A stretch of DNA of 64,000 nucleotides from Clarkia xantiana subsp. parviflora (taxonomy: Eukaryota > Streptophyta > Magnoliopsida > Myrtales > Onagraceae), in contig JAPTYO010000002.1 of NCBI GenBank assembly GCA_036873135.1, positions 47,669,452-47,733,451 of the forward strand. The letters run 5' to 3'. This document shows, piece by piece, positions 10,485 through 20,091 of the stretch (positions are counted from its first letter, which is position 1; each line of letters starts with the position of its first letter). The position numbers were made by a program, and so were the translations under genes. Under the pieces are notes generated by a model that saw nothing but the letters and a program-made list of their open reading frames with translations, was not told the DNA's origin and did not search any database.

Positions 10485-12215
10485 ATACCATTTTCCATTA
10501 GCACATTTCTTCCGGCCAACAAACTAGTCCATGCCCACGATGCTCGAGCCCCATTTTTAGCAAACTGAAGAGTAGTGTGCGGGAAGTAGAGCCCTTTCAA
10601 CTTTTGAGCCCAAAAAGCATTCGGGTTTTCCATTAATCTCCACGCCATTTTGGTTAACAACGTAACATTGAAAGTTTGTCGCTCCTAAAACCTGAGTTCC
10701 CCGCTGTTTTTTTTGGCTTGGTTAAGGTACCCCAACTTCTCCAGTGTATTTTCCTCTCGCCCCTACGATGTCCCCACCATAACCGAGCAATGAGAGAGTT
10801 GAGCTCTGAGCACCACGTTTTTGGCAATAGAAAGATACTCATGGTGTATTTTATTATAGCGGTGATGACTGACTTGATTTGAACCTCTTTCCCCGCATTA
10901 TTCAACAACAACGATTTCCAACCTTGGATCTTAGCCACTATTCGTTCCTTGAGGAAACCGAGGGCTTCTCTTTTTGATCATTCCCTTATCGTTGATAAGG
11001 CCAGGTATTTCCCTGGGTTTCTTGTCGCTCGTACTCCCAACACATCATCGACCACTCGCTTCGATTAATTTCCCACACTAGAGCTGAAGTATATGTTGGT
11101 CTTCTCCAAATTTACTTCTTTATCGGATGCCTCTCAGTAAGCTTCCATTATTCATATAAGCCCCCCAAGCATTTTGGTTCGTTGCTCAGATAAAATAATA
11201 GTGTCATCGACGAATAATAGGTGGTGTAGCACATGGAAGCTTCTCTTCATTCTGATGCCATCCGAATTCCCTCTATTAGCTTCCATTACCACCATTCGAG
11301 ACAATACATCTGCTACGATAATAAATAGGTAAGGTGAGAGCTGTTTGCCTTGTCGAATTCCCTTGGTAGGTCGGAAGGGTGTTTTTCGTTTACCATTGAT
11401 CACGATTTGATAAGTGACCGATGATATACACGTATGAATCAGGTTCACCCACTGAGCACTAAATCCTATTTTAGTCATAATGGCTATCAGGAAATCCCAT
11501 TCTATGCAGTCATAGGCCTACTTCATATCCACTTTGATCGCACAATTTTCCCGCCGAGTGCTACCTCTATTCTGCAGATAGTGGAAAGTCTCATGAGATA
11601 TGATGATGTTGTCTTGAATAAGTCGGTCCAAGACAAACGCGCTTTAGAACGGGGTTATAAAATCATTCAAATATGGTTTAAGCTGGTTGACCATAACCTT
11701 GGATATGATTTTGTACATGAAATTGCATAGGCTAATCGGTCTGAAATCGCACAGAGAGCAAGGACTTGCCACTTTTGAGATGAGTGTAATGTCTGTTCGA
11801 CCCAGCTCTGGTGAAAACCTTCCCGTGTTGAAAAAAGACTCGACCATATGAAATACATCTTTACCCACCACGCTCCAATATCTTTAGAAAAATAACCCAG
11901 GAAAACCGTCTGGACCCGGCACATTCGAGTCGCCTAACCCGAATGTTGTCGTTTAACTTCTTCCATATTGACTGCGCACATGAAATGGTCATTAATATGC
12001 TCCGTCACCATATTTGGTATCACTTCAAGTGCATTTCCCCATCTCCTTTGACCTAGAGTGCTGAACAGGTTTAGAAAAAAGTCGCGCATGATTGTGCCAA
12101 TTCCCTCCTCGTTAGTTATTCGATTCCCGTGTGATTCATTTAGATGTAATATTTTGTTCCTCCTTCTCCTCTTGATGGTCTTCCTGTGGGAGAATCCTTT
12201 CGAACCTGCTGCACT
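10391..12215 (-). pseudogene. LINE reverse transcriptase, fragmented
   Basis: Minus-strand pieces in different frames line up as one RT: RRRRNKILHLNESHGNRITN (about 12100-12190), TDITLISKVASPCSLCDFRPISLCNF (about 11720-11800), GIRQGKQLSPYLF (about 11320-11370), and LLFVDDTIIL (about 11185-11215) where plant LINEs have F-A-D-D. The thumb and downstream linker include FLLPKTWCSELNSLIARLWW and WRLMENPNAFWAQKLKGLYFP. There are at least five frame changes, so this is an old dead copy. Confidence 0.85.
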
Positions 12216-13087
12216 GTGTATGTCGATTTCAATCTGAGCATTTGAACATGATTGAAGCAACCGATGTAATGAACTGAAGTGGGTGTAATTTCCACATTGG
12301 TATACCCAATCAAATCATAGATGAAATCCATTAATAAAATACCCACAAGTCTAAAGTGAAGAAGAGGGAAGGGGAAAACAACTTACTCATCGCTCTACAG
12401 ATGCAAAAGTGAGGTAGAAGGGTCGGAGAGTGGTAGAACACCTTTGATGGAACTGTTAGATTTTGGCAGTGGAATCCTTTAATGGGTTTGGATTTGGATA
12501 TTTGGGTTTGGTGAAGGGGTTTGTGAACTTGTTCAGCGTTCCAGAATGATAGATTTGATATTTTGGGTGAACTCTTTAATTTGTGAAATGGTGAAAGCTG
12601 AAACTCTTTCATTTGTGAAATGGTGAAACCTGAAACGTTGTGTCCGTTGCAGGTGAGGCCATGAAGTACATTTATAATAGTAATAGATTTATATTAGATA
12701 TCAGTCCACATTGTTCATTGATATATTTTTGTGAGAATGTTATAAATACATTATCAGACCGAATTTGAGGATGATACAAAAGCATGATCTACCTAACTCT
12801 GATGATGATACAAGAATAAATGTGTATTACACACAAAAAAATTAATTTAACTATGGAATAATTTTTTTTTTTTTAATCTACAGCATTAAAATTAAAATAT
12901 TAGTGTGGCCAGGAGCTTTCCTATTCTTAGCATTTTAATTTTAATGATGAAGTTTTTTTAAAAAGAAAAATCATATTACATAATTTATGTTAATATTTTT
13001 TGTAATAAGCTTTTGCTCTTATATCATAATCGGAGGCAGGTAGATCATGCTCTTATATCATCCTCGGAGTCGGTCTGATCATATATT
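12216..13087. other. AT-rich DNA without recognisable gene
   Basis: No domain was recognised on either strand. There is a local duplication of about 30 bp (TTTGTGAAATGGTGAAA twice, near 12580 and 12618) and long A/T runs near 12830-12870. An imperfect inverted pair GCATTAAAATTAAAAT / ATTTTAATTTTAATG lies at 12883-12950. The stretch from about 12660 on is the target DNA into which element A inserted; it continues at 63303. Confidence 0.5.
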
Positions 13088-13092
13088 TATAA

Positions 13093-13746
13093 TGTTGGAT
13101 ATCTACCTAATTCGGGTTCGTATTTACATTTAGGACTTTGTAAACACGTCAAAAATAACATAACGGGCCTAAAAACAATATCCGAGGTTCGAAAACGGTC
13201 CGGAAGCGCGGCGTACGCGTCCGGACCGGGCCTCCGGATTTCTTAAGCAATCAGGAGATCCGGATTGCTTAGGCAATCCGGACCCCGTCGGATTCTAAGT
13301 CCGATGAGGTCCGGACTGCTGTCGAACACCGCGCGCTATTTTATCTACGCACATCGTGAGAAGAGTTCTCCAAAGCCCAATCTAATCAAACCAGACGACG
13401 GTTCCCATTTTCCTTTAAACCGGCGTCGAACCGTACAAAAACCGGGATCGGTTCTAAGGTTGCCTATAAATATGGGACTATGGCCACTCATTTACACACA
13501 TTCTCTAGATTTTGGCTTTGGAGCTCTGACCTCTCTCTAGAATATTTTCTCTTTCTAGACTCTCGTTTAAGCATCAGAGACGGTTCAACCGGCACCAGCC
13601 CCCTCCGTGCTGGTTATGTAGAAGACTACGCGAAGCTGACGAAGCGCGTATTGCCGACAGTCAGTTTCCGTCATCCATCCAGCCTGTCGCAATCACAACC
13701 CGAATAGCCGAAGAGTCCGACTACCCGGTTGGATTTGGACACAACA
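13093..13746 (+). repeat. 5' LTR of element A (654 bp)
   Basis: It begins TGTTGGATATC and ends GGACACAACA, just before the primer site. It has a TATA box TATAAATA at 13465-13472, and TTTAAGCATCAGAGACGG near 13566, a changed copy of the shared LTR motif. Upstream of the TATA box is a near-perfect palindrome TCCGGATTGCTTAGGCAATC (and CGGA) around 13258-13281. Compared with the 3' LTR it has small substitutions throughout and lacks a short CCC-rich and GCCCTTCCTGCAG segment near 13615. Confidence 0.9.
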
Positions 13747-13748
13747 CT

Positions 13749-13766
13749 TGGCGCCGTCCGCGAGAT
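13749..13766 (+). other. Primer binding site of element A
   Basis: TGGCGCCGTCCGCGAGAT starts two bases after the LTR end. The first nine bases are identical to the primer sites of elements B, E and F, but the rest differs, so the priming tRNA may differ. Confidence 0.82.
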
Positions 13767-13801
13767 TCGAACAAGAAGCAATCGCTCCCAACGATAGCTA
13801 G

Positions 13802-14860
13802 ATGGCAAATGTACACGTGATCCATGGAGACTTTGATGCCAGAGGCGAGAGGTCATACAAGCGAGAAGTGTACGCTGCACAGACAACGCGCAAGTCCGAA
13901 GATGCTGTCATGAAGGATCCCGTTATAGAGGTTTCCGTCATGAAGGATGCCGTCAAGAAAGATGCCGACATAGAAGATATCACTGGCTTCTCGTCAAAAG
14001 ACAAAAAGCACATTGTGTACCCACACAACGACGCCTTAGTCATAACCACGCAGAAGCCGACAAAGAGTCAGCCTGGACCCTCCCACATTCCTGTTGCCAC
14101 ATCCATTGCTTCTCCCATGCCAACAAGAAGTGTGCCCTCCGCACAGCATGGCTCAGGAGTCCACAATGCAGCGCACGTTACACCTCCACGGGGATTCGAG
14201 CCTAGGGCGTTCATCAACAAAGAGTTCCCTTATGGGATGCCAGCTGAAGGAATTCAGCAACAAGAAGAAGGTGAAAATCCACCACCAAAAGTCACTCCCA
14301 TCATGATGGTTTCACTTGAAGAATTGATGGCATTCAGAGAAACTCTAAGGAGCCAAGGATATGAGAAGCCTGAAGAGCAGACATTAAGAGTAAAAGACTT
14401 CATAGAAATGGAGAGGTGTAGGGAGCAAAACAAGGATAAGACGAATGCTTCCCGGAAAAAGGACAACAGCATGCCAGTAAGACCACGACATGATAGTCAA
14501 GAAAACAGGCAGCGACAACCACAACGAAAGAGGTCATTCAAATCAGACATCCAAAAGCTCAAAGAGACCAATCTCGCCAAATGAGTTCCATTGAACGCAC
14601 TGCTGTCTGCAATCTTGAAAGAGATGAAGGAAACCAAACTGTGGAAAAAGCCTCCAAATTTCCGCAAAGGTCCGTTGGGAAAAGATGAAAGCAAGTGGTG
14701 TGAAAACCACGAAGTGTATGGCCACGAGACGGATAGCTGTGTTAGATTAAGGTTCTATGTAAACAACTTAATCTTGAAAGGAGAAATGAATAAATATGTT
14801 AACCAAGGCAATAAGCGTCAAAAGAAGACTCAGGCAGAGTCGTCAGGAAAAGGAAAATAA
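13802..14860 (+). pseudogene. gag: Element A gag-like protein with rearranged N-terminus and first knuckle
   Basis: The ATG at 13802 lies 55 bases after the LTR. The first 80 residues (VHVIHGDFDARGERSYKREV, then [13 protein letters not shown]) match the linker that normally precedes the protease. The usual gag leader follows (SQPGPSHIPVATSIASPMPT, PPRGFEP, TPIMMVSLEELMAFRETLRSQGY). The capsid domain is missing: the sequence passes straight to the segment before the knuckle (RCREQNKDK). The knuckle CENHEVYGHETDSC keeps C-x2-H-x4-H-x4-C. In-frame stops occur at 14582-14584 and 14858-14860. Element B shows the intact order. This copy could not make a capsid. Confidence 0.82.
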
Positions 14861-15640
14861 AAGGTGAATGATAATCCACCTCCCGCCAAGCGTGGGAAAA
14901 TCAGCGTCGTTCATGAAATCACAGTCGCTGGAAGACACATATCAAATGTAAGAGACGTTAGCATTGACACTTGCAAGAAGGGGAAAATGAATGCTAAGTC
15001 CGATGATGAAGAAAGGAATGAACGAGTTTCAACAATCGCAAGTCTACCGGAAAGAGCTCGCTTACCGGCAGGACACGATGTCTGGGATATCAAGCAAGGA
15101 CAAAATGAGCCCATAATGAGTTATTTCAGAAGGTTCGCCTACAATGCTGCGTCGGCTAGAGCAACAAAGTGAGATCTGATAAACGCATTCTTTATAAACA
15201 TGAATGCCTCATCTTTCCTTATTTTTGGAAGAATCCATGGATGGTGAACAGCTGTTACAATGACAGACCTGAAAAACAAGCTAGAGATGGCAATATCATG
15301 TGAAGAAGAGTGGGATGGGGTACACCTCTCAGTCCAAATTGGGAAGCTCAAAGTACAACGGAATCAGGAGGAACAAGCGCCAACTATGACGACTTCTTCA
15401 CTCCTTTGAACTCGGAGGTGGAAGAGATATATGTCAAACTCCTGGAAAACAAGCTTCCCAATCCACTTGAGTCAATGACTGCCTTCCTTGGCAAGAACAT
15501 TGAAGAATGGTGCAAGCACCATAAAACATGGGGGGCATAGCACCAACAGCTGCCTGTCCCTAAGGGTGGAGATTTAAGAGCTCATTACGCTAGGCGCTTT
15601 GAGGAACTATGTGGCACGTGGCGGAACCAACTTGCCGGCA
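14861..15640 (+). pseudogene. Element A second gag-like block with second CHHC knuckle
   Basis: After a short linker (PPPAKRGKISVVHEITVAGR) the protease core is deleted. A block homologous to the second gag-like block of element B follows: NEPIMSYFRRFAYNAASARATK, then NAFFINMNASSFLIFGRIHGW, then LLENKLPNPLESMTAFLGKN, then the knuckle beginning EWCKHHKTWG. The full knuckle C-x2-H-x4-H-x4-C is present only if a one-base slip in a run of six G at 15530-15535 is allowed. Stops at 15170-15172 and near 15243 and a frame change near 15310 break it. There is no RT downstream. Confidence 0.78.
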
Positions 15641-16345
15641 AGTCTGCCATGAAGATGGCAAACATATCATCCATCCCTTTATCTTCAATTTTTCATATCT
15701 ACTTTAAGTTTTCTTAGATTAAATACAACTAGCACTCTAAGTGTAGTTTATGCTTATTAGCCTTACCACATTTCGGAAGGAGCGATCAGTTGACGCCTTC
15801 CTGCAACCCATTGTACATACTCCAAGTATCTAATGAAGTTAATCTACTTTCGTAGGTACATTACTATATCATGCACACTACATTGGAATTATGCGAACTA
15901 CGCGCATATTGCTCACATCAACAACTCAAGCCATCACGCTACGTGCAATCAATCAACTTATATTCAGCAGTATATGGGCATTGTCAGCAACAAAAAACAT
16001 ATAAACATTATCTACCCATAACAGCGGCTACGCCAAAAGCGTCATCGACAATACAAGCTATCGCGCTATGTACAACAAACGGCTTATATAATACAACGCC
16101 GACACGTCTATTATCAACACCAACAAGGAACTTATATATGTTTCCATCCATATCGGCGTTTACTTCAAACAAGTGTCAACAATGCACTATGTCTTGGAAA
16201 AAACCAAGTTTACTCTCAAAATGGCATGCTGTGAAATCCTCTTGTTAGAGGCAAATCCTCATGTTCATAGCCATTCCCTGAATACAAAACAGGATGCGGC
16301 ACACAGGTGGGACTAATCACCCCATCGTGGCGGAAGTCCTCTTGA

Positions 16346-16640
16346 TAGACGACAAAGTATGAACAACCAATCACGGAATCATACTTCATGAAGACTCATT
16401 CCTTAAGTGGGCAGTTTCATGTACTCCAAAAGTATGAACAACCAATCACGGAATCATATTTCATGAAGACTCATTCCTTAACTGGGCAGCTTCATGTACT
16501 CTAAAAGTATGAACAACCAATCACGGAATCATACTTCATGAAGACTCATTCTTTAAGTGGGCAGCTTCATGTACTCTAAAAGTATGTATATTCACTCAAG
16601 TGTGCATACTCCGTGAAGACGTATTCCCTGTTAGGATAAC
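16346..16640 (+). repeat. Tandem repeat, about 75 bp, three and a half copies
   Basis: Each unit starts AAGTATGAACAACCAATCAC and contains GAATCATACTTCATGAAGAC and GGGCAGCTTCATGTACTC. Copies are nearly identical, so the expansion is recent relative to the element. Confidence 0.85.
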
Positions 16641-16698
16641 TTCACGCTAGCAGGAGCGGACCAAACACATCAAATAAAACACACCAAATGCAGCAAGT

Positions 16699-17180
16699 AG
16701 TGTCTTGCCACAACGTCGCCTTGGAGTGGACCAAGAGACGGTAAAAACTGTAAGTCGCTTCAACGCGGTCTTGTGCAACCCTTTGGACTAACCATGGAGA
16801 GGTGCAGTAGCATCGCAAGGAAAGTACTGGAATAGCCACAGAAAACCTTGCAACAACGTCACGCGGGGTGTGCCCAAACTGACGGATGGAAAAACGCATA
16901 GCATAGAGCAAGTAGCGTCTTGCCACAACGTCGCCTTGAAATGGTTCAAGAGACGGTAAAAACTACAAGGCGTGATCATACGACCTTTGTCCCGCCCCTT
17001 GGATTAACTAAGTTGAGGCGTAGTAGCATCACAGGGTAAGTACTGGGTTAGCCACGGAAAACCTTGTAACAACGTCACGCGGGATGTGCCCAAATTGACG
17101 GATGGAAAAACGCACCAAATACCACAAGTAGCGTCTTGTCACAACGTCGCCTTAGAATGGAACTAAGAGACGATATAAAC
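16699..17180 (+). repeat. Tandem repeat, about 215 bp, just over two copies
   Basis: Units begin AGTGTCTTGCCACAACGTCG at about 16699, 16913 and 17131. They include AACAACGTCACGCGGG and TGACGGATGGAAAAACGC. The third copy is partial. Confidence 0.82.
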
Positions 17181-19026
17181 TAATGTCTTGCCTCGTCAAG
17201 ACGACTCTCCTACATGTCAAGTGCCAGTGCCGAGTTCCAAGTGCCCGCGCCGAGTACATTACTACTTACAACGCTACAAGTACCTAGTGTACGCATCCTG
17301 CCATGCCTTGGAATCTAACAAGAGGGGCGCTCATGACACTCAACAATGCGGGACATACAGTTGCGACTACGGACATCATGTTCATCATCTAAGGATACCT
17401 ATCCTATCATTCAAGTCAAATACACACGGGCAACAAAGATAACGCAAGGTATGAAATACTACTAACGAGTTATCATGCATTTCTACTATGATCATGACAG
17501 GTCTATTCGACGACATCAAATATATGAAAGATTCAGGGAACAACACACGGCGTAACCTCAACCCCGACATGTTGTACAACAACTATGTACAAAGCTTGGA
17601 AAAGCACAATCAACTTCATACAGGATGCAAGCGATATATTCTACTTAACATCTACGTACACTGCAGTGCGACCCTTACGTGCGCAGCCACGCGGCCCCTA
17701 TAGCGCAATGTACAATCACGCATTAAGTGCGCGAAAGGTGCCATTCGATCAATGACAGACTTAGCAAAGTACCAAGTTGACAAAACAAAGACACGGGGGC
17801 AAGAGTGTACACACCCTCCATAAATCATACATCAAGACACTAACGCCTCTCTGGATGTCATAACGGCACGGGGGAAAAACGGACTAGAATACGCGCACAC
17901 CTTCAGCATGCGCTCAATCCCTTAACACGCGTGTAACCCCTTAACATGCGCATGACAACTCAGAAATATTACCATCAAACAAGAAAAAAAAAAGGTTAGA
18001 TGCAAAATGGAAGATCAGCAACATAAGCAATATGCTCGCTTCAAACGACTCCTCCGCCAAGATCCGGTCATTCGACACGGGGGCAGATGGGTAAGTCCAC
18101 TGGCAGTAAACTAAGATCACTCGGAGTTGCTCGAAGGACGAATCTCATAGTTGGATCACTTTATTCTGGATCAAGTGAAAGCATCGCTAGAACCGACGAC
18201 GGTAAGTCGACCTTGATCCTGACTTGGACTCAGAAAGACACGTTGTTCACAAACTAAGTATGAAGACGTCAAGCGTAACGCACGTGTGTCGACGTGTTGG
18301 GAAGCGGAAATGAAACATTTTGTTCAAAAACTAAAGATAGTGACAGCATACAGGATATAGTACGGTCATGCTTCGACACGTCGACAGGAGATGTAACAAC
18401 TCATTTCCAAATGATAAGTATAAATGTCATGATCGAGAGTACGCGTACGCACGTGTCGACATGCCAACAATCAGCTAAGTCTGGATGTGTACTCTGGAAG
18501 ATACGCTTTGACAACTCAGTCTACAAGGATGAACAACAACTTGATCAGCGCGTGTATACGCGAAAATCATCAATGCAAGCACTAAGGAATGAACACTCTC
18601 CCGATGGAGACAACTACATATCTACAGACTTGTTAGTCTCTATACATCATATAGCGAACATCCCCCTCGGGGGGTAACTCTATGTCAACATTGGCCTCGT
18701 CTCAACACTCACATGTTTTATGTGATCTATACGCATCTACATAAGACTCTATGTCAACATGGGCATCATCCCGACACCTACGTGTTCTACGTAATCAACG
18801 CGCGTCTACATGATACTACGCCTTCATTTAAGGTAACAAGTGTGAATATGATTATGGCTCTAACATTAATACTTGCATGTATTTGCTAGTTAATGCAGGA
18901 CTACGACATGTATGCTGACATACAAATGAGAAATTCTAAGTGTTCAAGATATTACATCACGCATGCTATGATCATGTACACAACGAGCAACGCGCTCAGT
19001 GAACAACGCGTGCGACAGATAACAAG

Positions 19027-19345
19027 CGTCGACTATCAAAGAATATTTTCTAAGTATTCCACCATGTCAGCATTCGACATATGACGAGGTGTTGACTATC
19101 AAGGAATATTTTCTACGTATTCCACTATGTCAGCAGTCGACATATGACGAGGTGTCGACTATCAAGGTATATTTTCTAAGTGTTCCATCATGTCAGCAGC
19201 CGACACATGACAAGGTGTCGACTATCAAGGAATATTTTCTAAGTGTTCCATTATGTCAGCAGACGACACATGACAAGATGTCGATTATCAAGAAATATTC
19301 CCAAGTATTCCCAAGTATTTTGCTATGTCAGCAGTCGACATATGA
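19027..19345 (+). repeat. Tandem repeat, 63 bp, five copies, target of element E
   Basis: Units start at 19027, 19090, 19153, 19216 and 19279 with GTCGACTATCAAGGAATATT and then TTCTAAGTGTTCC and TGTCAGCAGTCGACATATGA. Element E is inserted just after the last unit, and related units resume at 30366, 30485 and 30549 on its far side. Confidence 0.88.
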
Positions 19346-19357
19346 CAAAGTGCCAAC

Positions 19358-20054
19358 TGATGGGTTCCGCTATGACCGTTAGGCCCTTTAACGGTAAGGA
19401 AATGGCAAATAGGCTCACTGGGCCCTAAAATGGAGGTCAAGAAGACCAAGGCAAAGGGTCCCGACGTAGGGAGTCCCGATGATGAAAGGTCCCGACAGAT
19501 TCGGACCAGATAGGCGAGCTGGAAGCTCCCGATGAGAAGCCTTTAAGTAGGCCCCGATGATGAATCCCTGAGAATGATTGGCCCTGTCACGATGACGAGG
19601 GGCCCCGAGTGGTGACATAACGAGATAACTCTGGAGTCCCTGATATTAGTCGGGACTTGCTATCAGAGGTTAAGGCCGAGATACGCGTGGCGTGGCCGAG
19701 ATACGCGGAGCGTAGCTAAGATACGCGGGAGCGTGGCCGAGATAAGCGAGATCATGGCCTAGATAGGCGGGATCGTGTCCGAGATACGCGGGATACGGGC
19801 TAACCACCCCCAACGGTTCACCAGGTAACTGAGGTACCTCTCCGCCTATAAAAGGGCAGAGGTCACCTCGGATCAATTACGTTGTGATATACACTTTGAG
19901 ATTACTGCTTGCCAGTCCATACGAGATACTCATTTAAGCATCGGAGAGGGATTCTGGGTCACCGCCCGGTCTATCCCCTATTTGCAGGACCACGTGGAGC
20001 GAGGGAGCTAGGATCGCCGTCAAGACCGTACCGGAGTTCCACCGTGATCCAACA
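19358..20054 (+). repeat. 5' LTR of element E (697 bp)
   Basis: It begins TGATGGGTTCC and ends GATCCAACA. A run of about 20-bp subrepeats (GGCCGAGATACGCG-like) occupies 19670-19800, directly upstream of the TATA box TATAAAAG at 19847-19854. The shared motif TTAAGCATCGGAGAGGG lies at 19934-19950, about 87 bases after the TATA box. Confidence 0.95.
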
Positions 20055-20055
20055 T

Positions 20056-20073
20056 TGGCGCCGTCTGTGGGAA
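20056..20073 (+). other. Primer binding site of element E
   Basis: TGGCGCCGTCTGTGGGAA begins two bases after the LTR end and is identical to that of element F. Confidence 0.9.
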
Positions 20074-20091
20074 ACGTAACAAAAAGTTGAT

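Larger units (their letters stand above)
9000..12215 (-). mobile_element. L1-type LINE, 5'-truncated and decayed
   Basis: The minus strand carries, in order, reverse transcriptase, a zinc-binding RVT-associated domain and a terminal RNase H, the layout of ORF2 in plant L1 LINEs. The endonuclease that should precede RT is absent: homology fades near 12215. Many frameshifts and stops break the reading. The 3' end is uncertain because no clear poly(A) tail or target duplication was found; 9000 is an estimate. Confidence 0.85.
15641..19352 (+). other. Element A 3' non-coding region, first part
   Basis: No coding domain was recognised. The stretch holds several tandem repeat blocks, listed separately, and short segments also found in the 3' regions of B and C: TCTACTTTCGTAGGTACATTAC near 15843 compares with TTCTATCTTCGTAGGAACATCA in C at 55829, and ACAACGTCGCCTTAGAATGGAACTAAGAGACG near 17138 compares with C at 57047 and B near 34975. 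This points to a common 3' region kept by related elements of the window. Confidence 0.7.

Noticed and set aside
12216..12612. Short minus-strand frames that might be a host gene exon.
   Set aside because: No domain, no splice signals that keep a frame, and next to a truncated LINE. No host gene can be supported.
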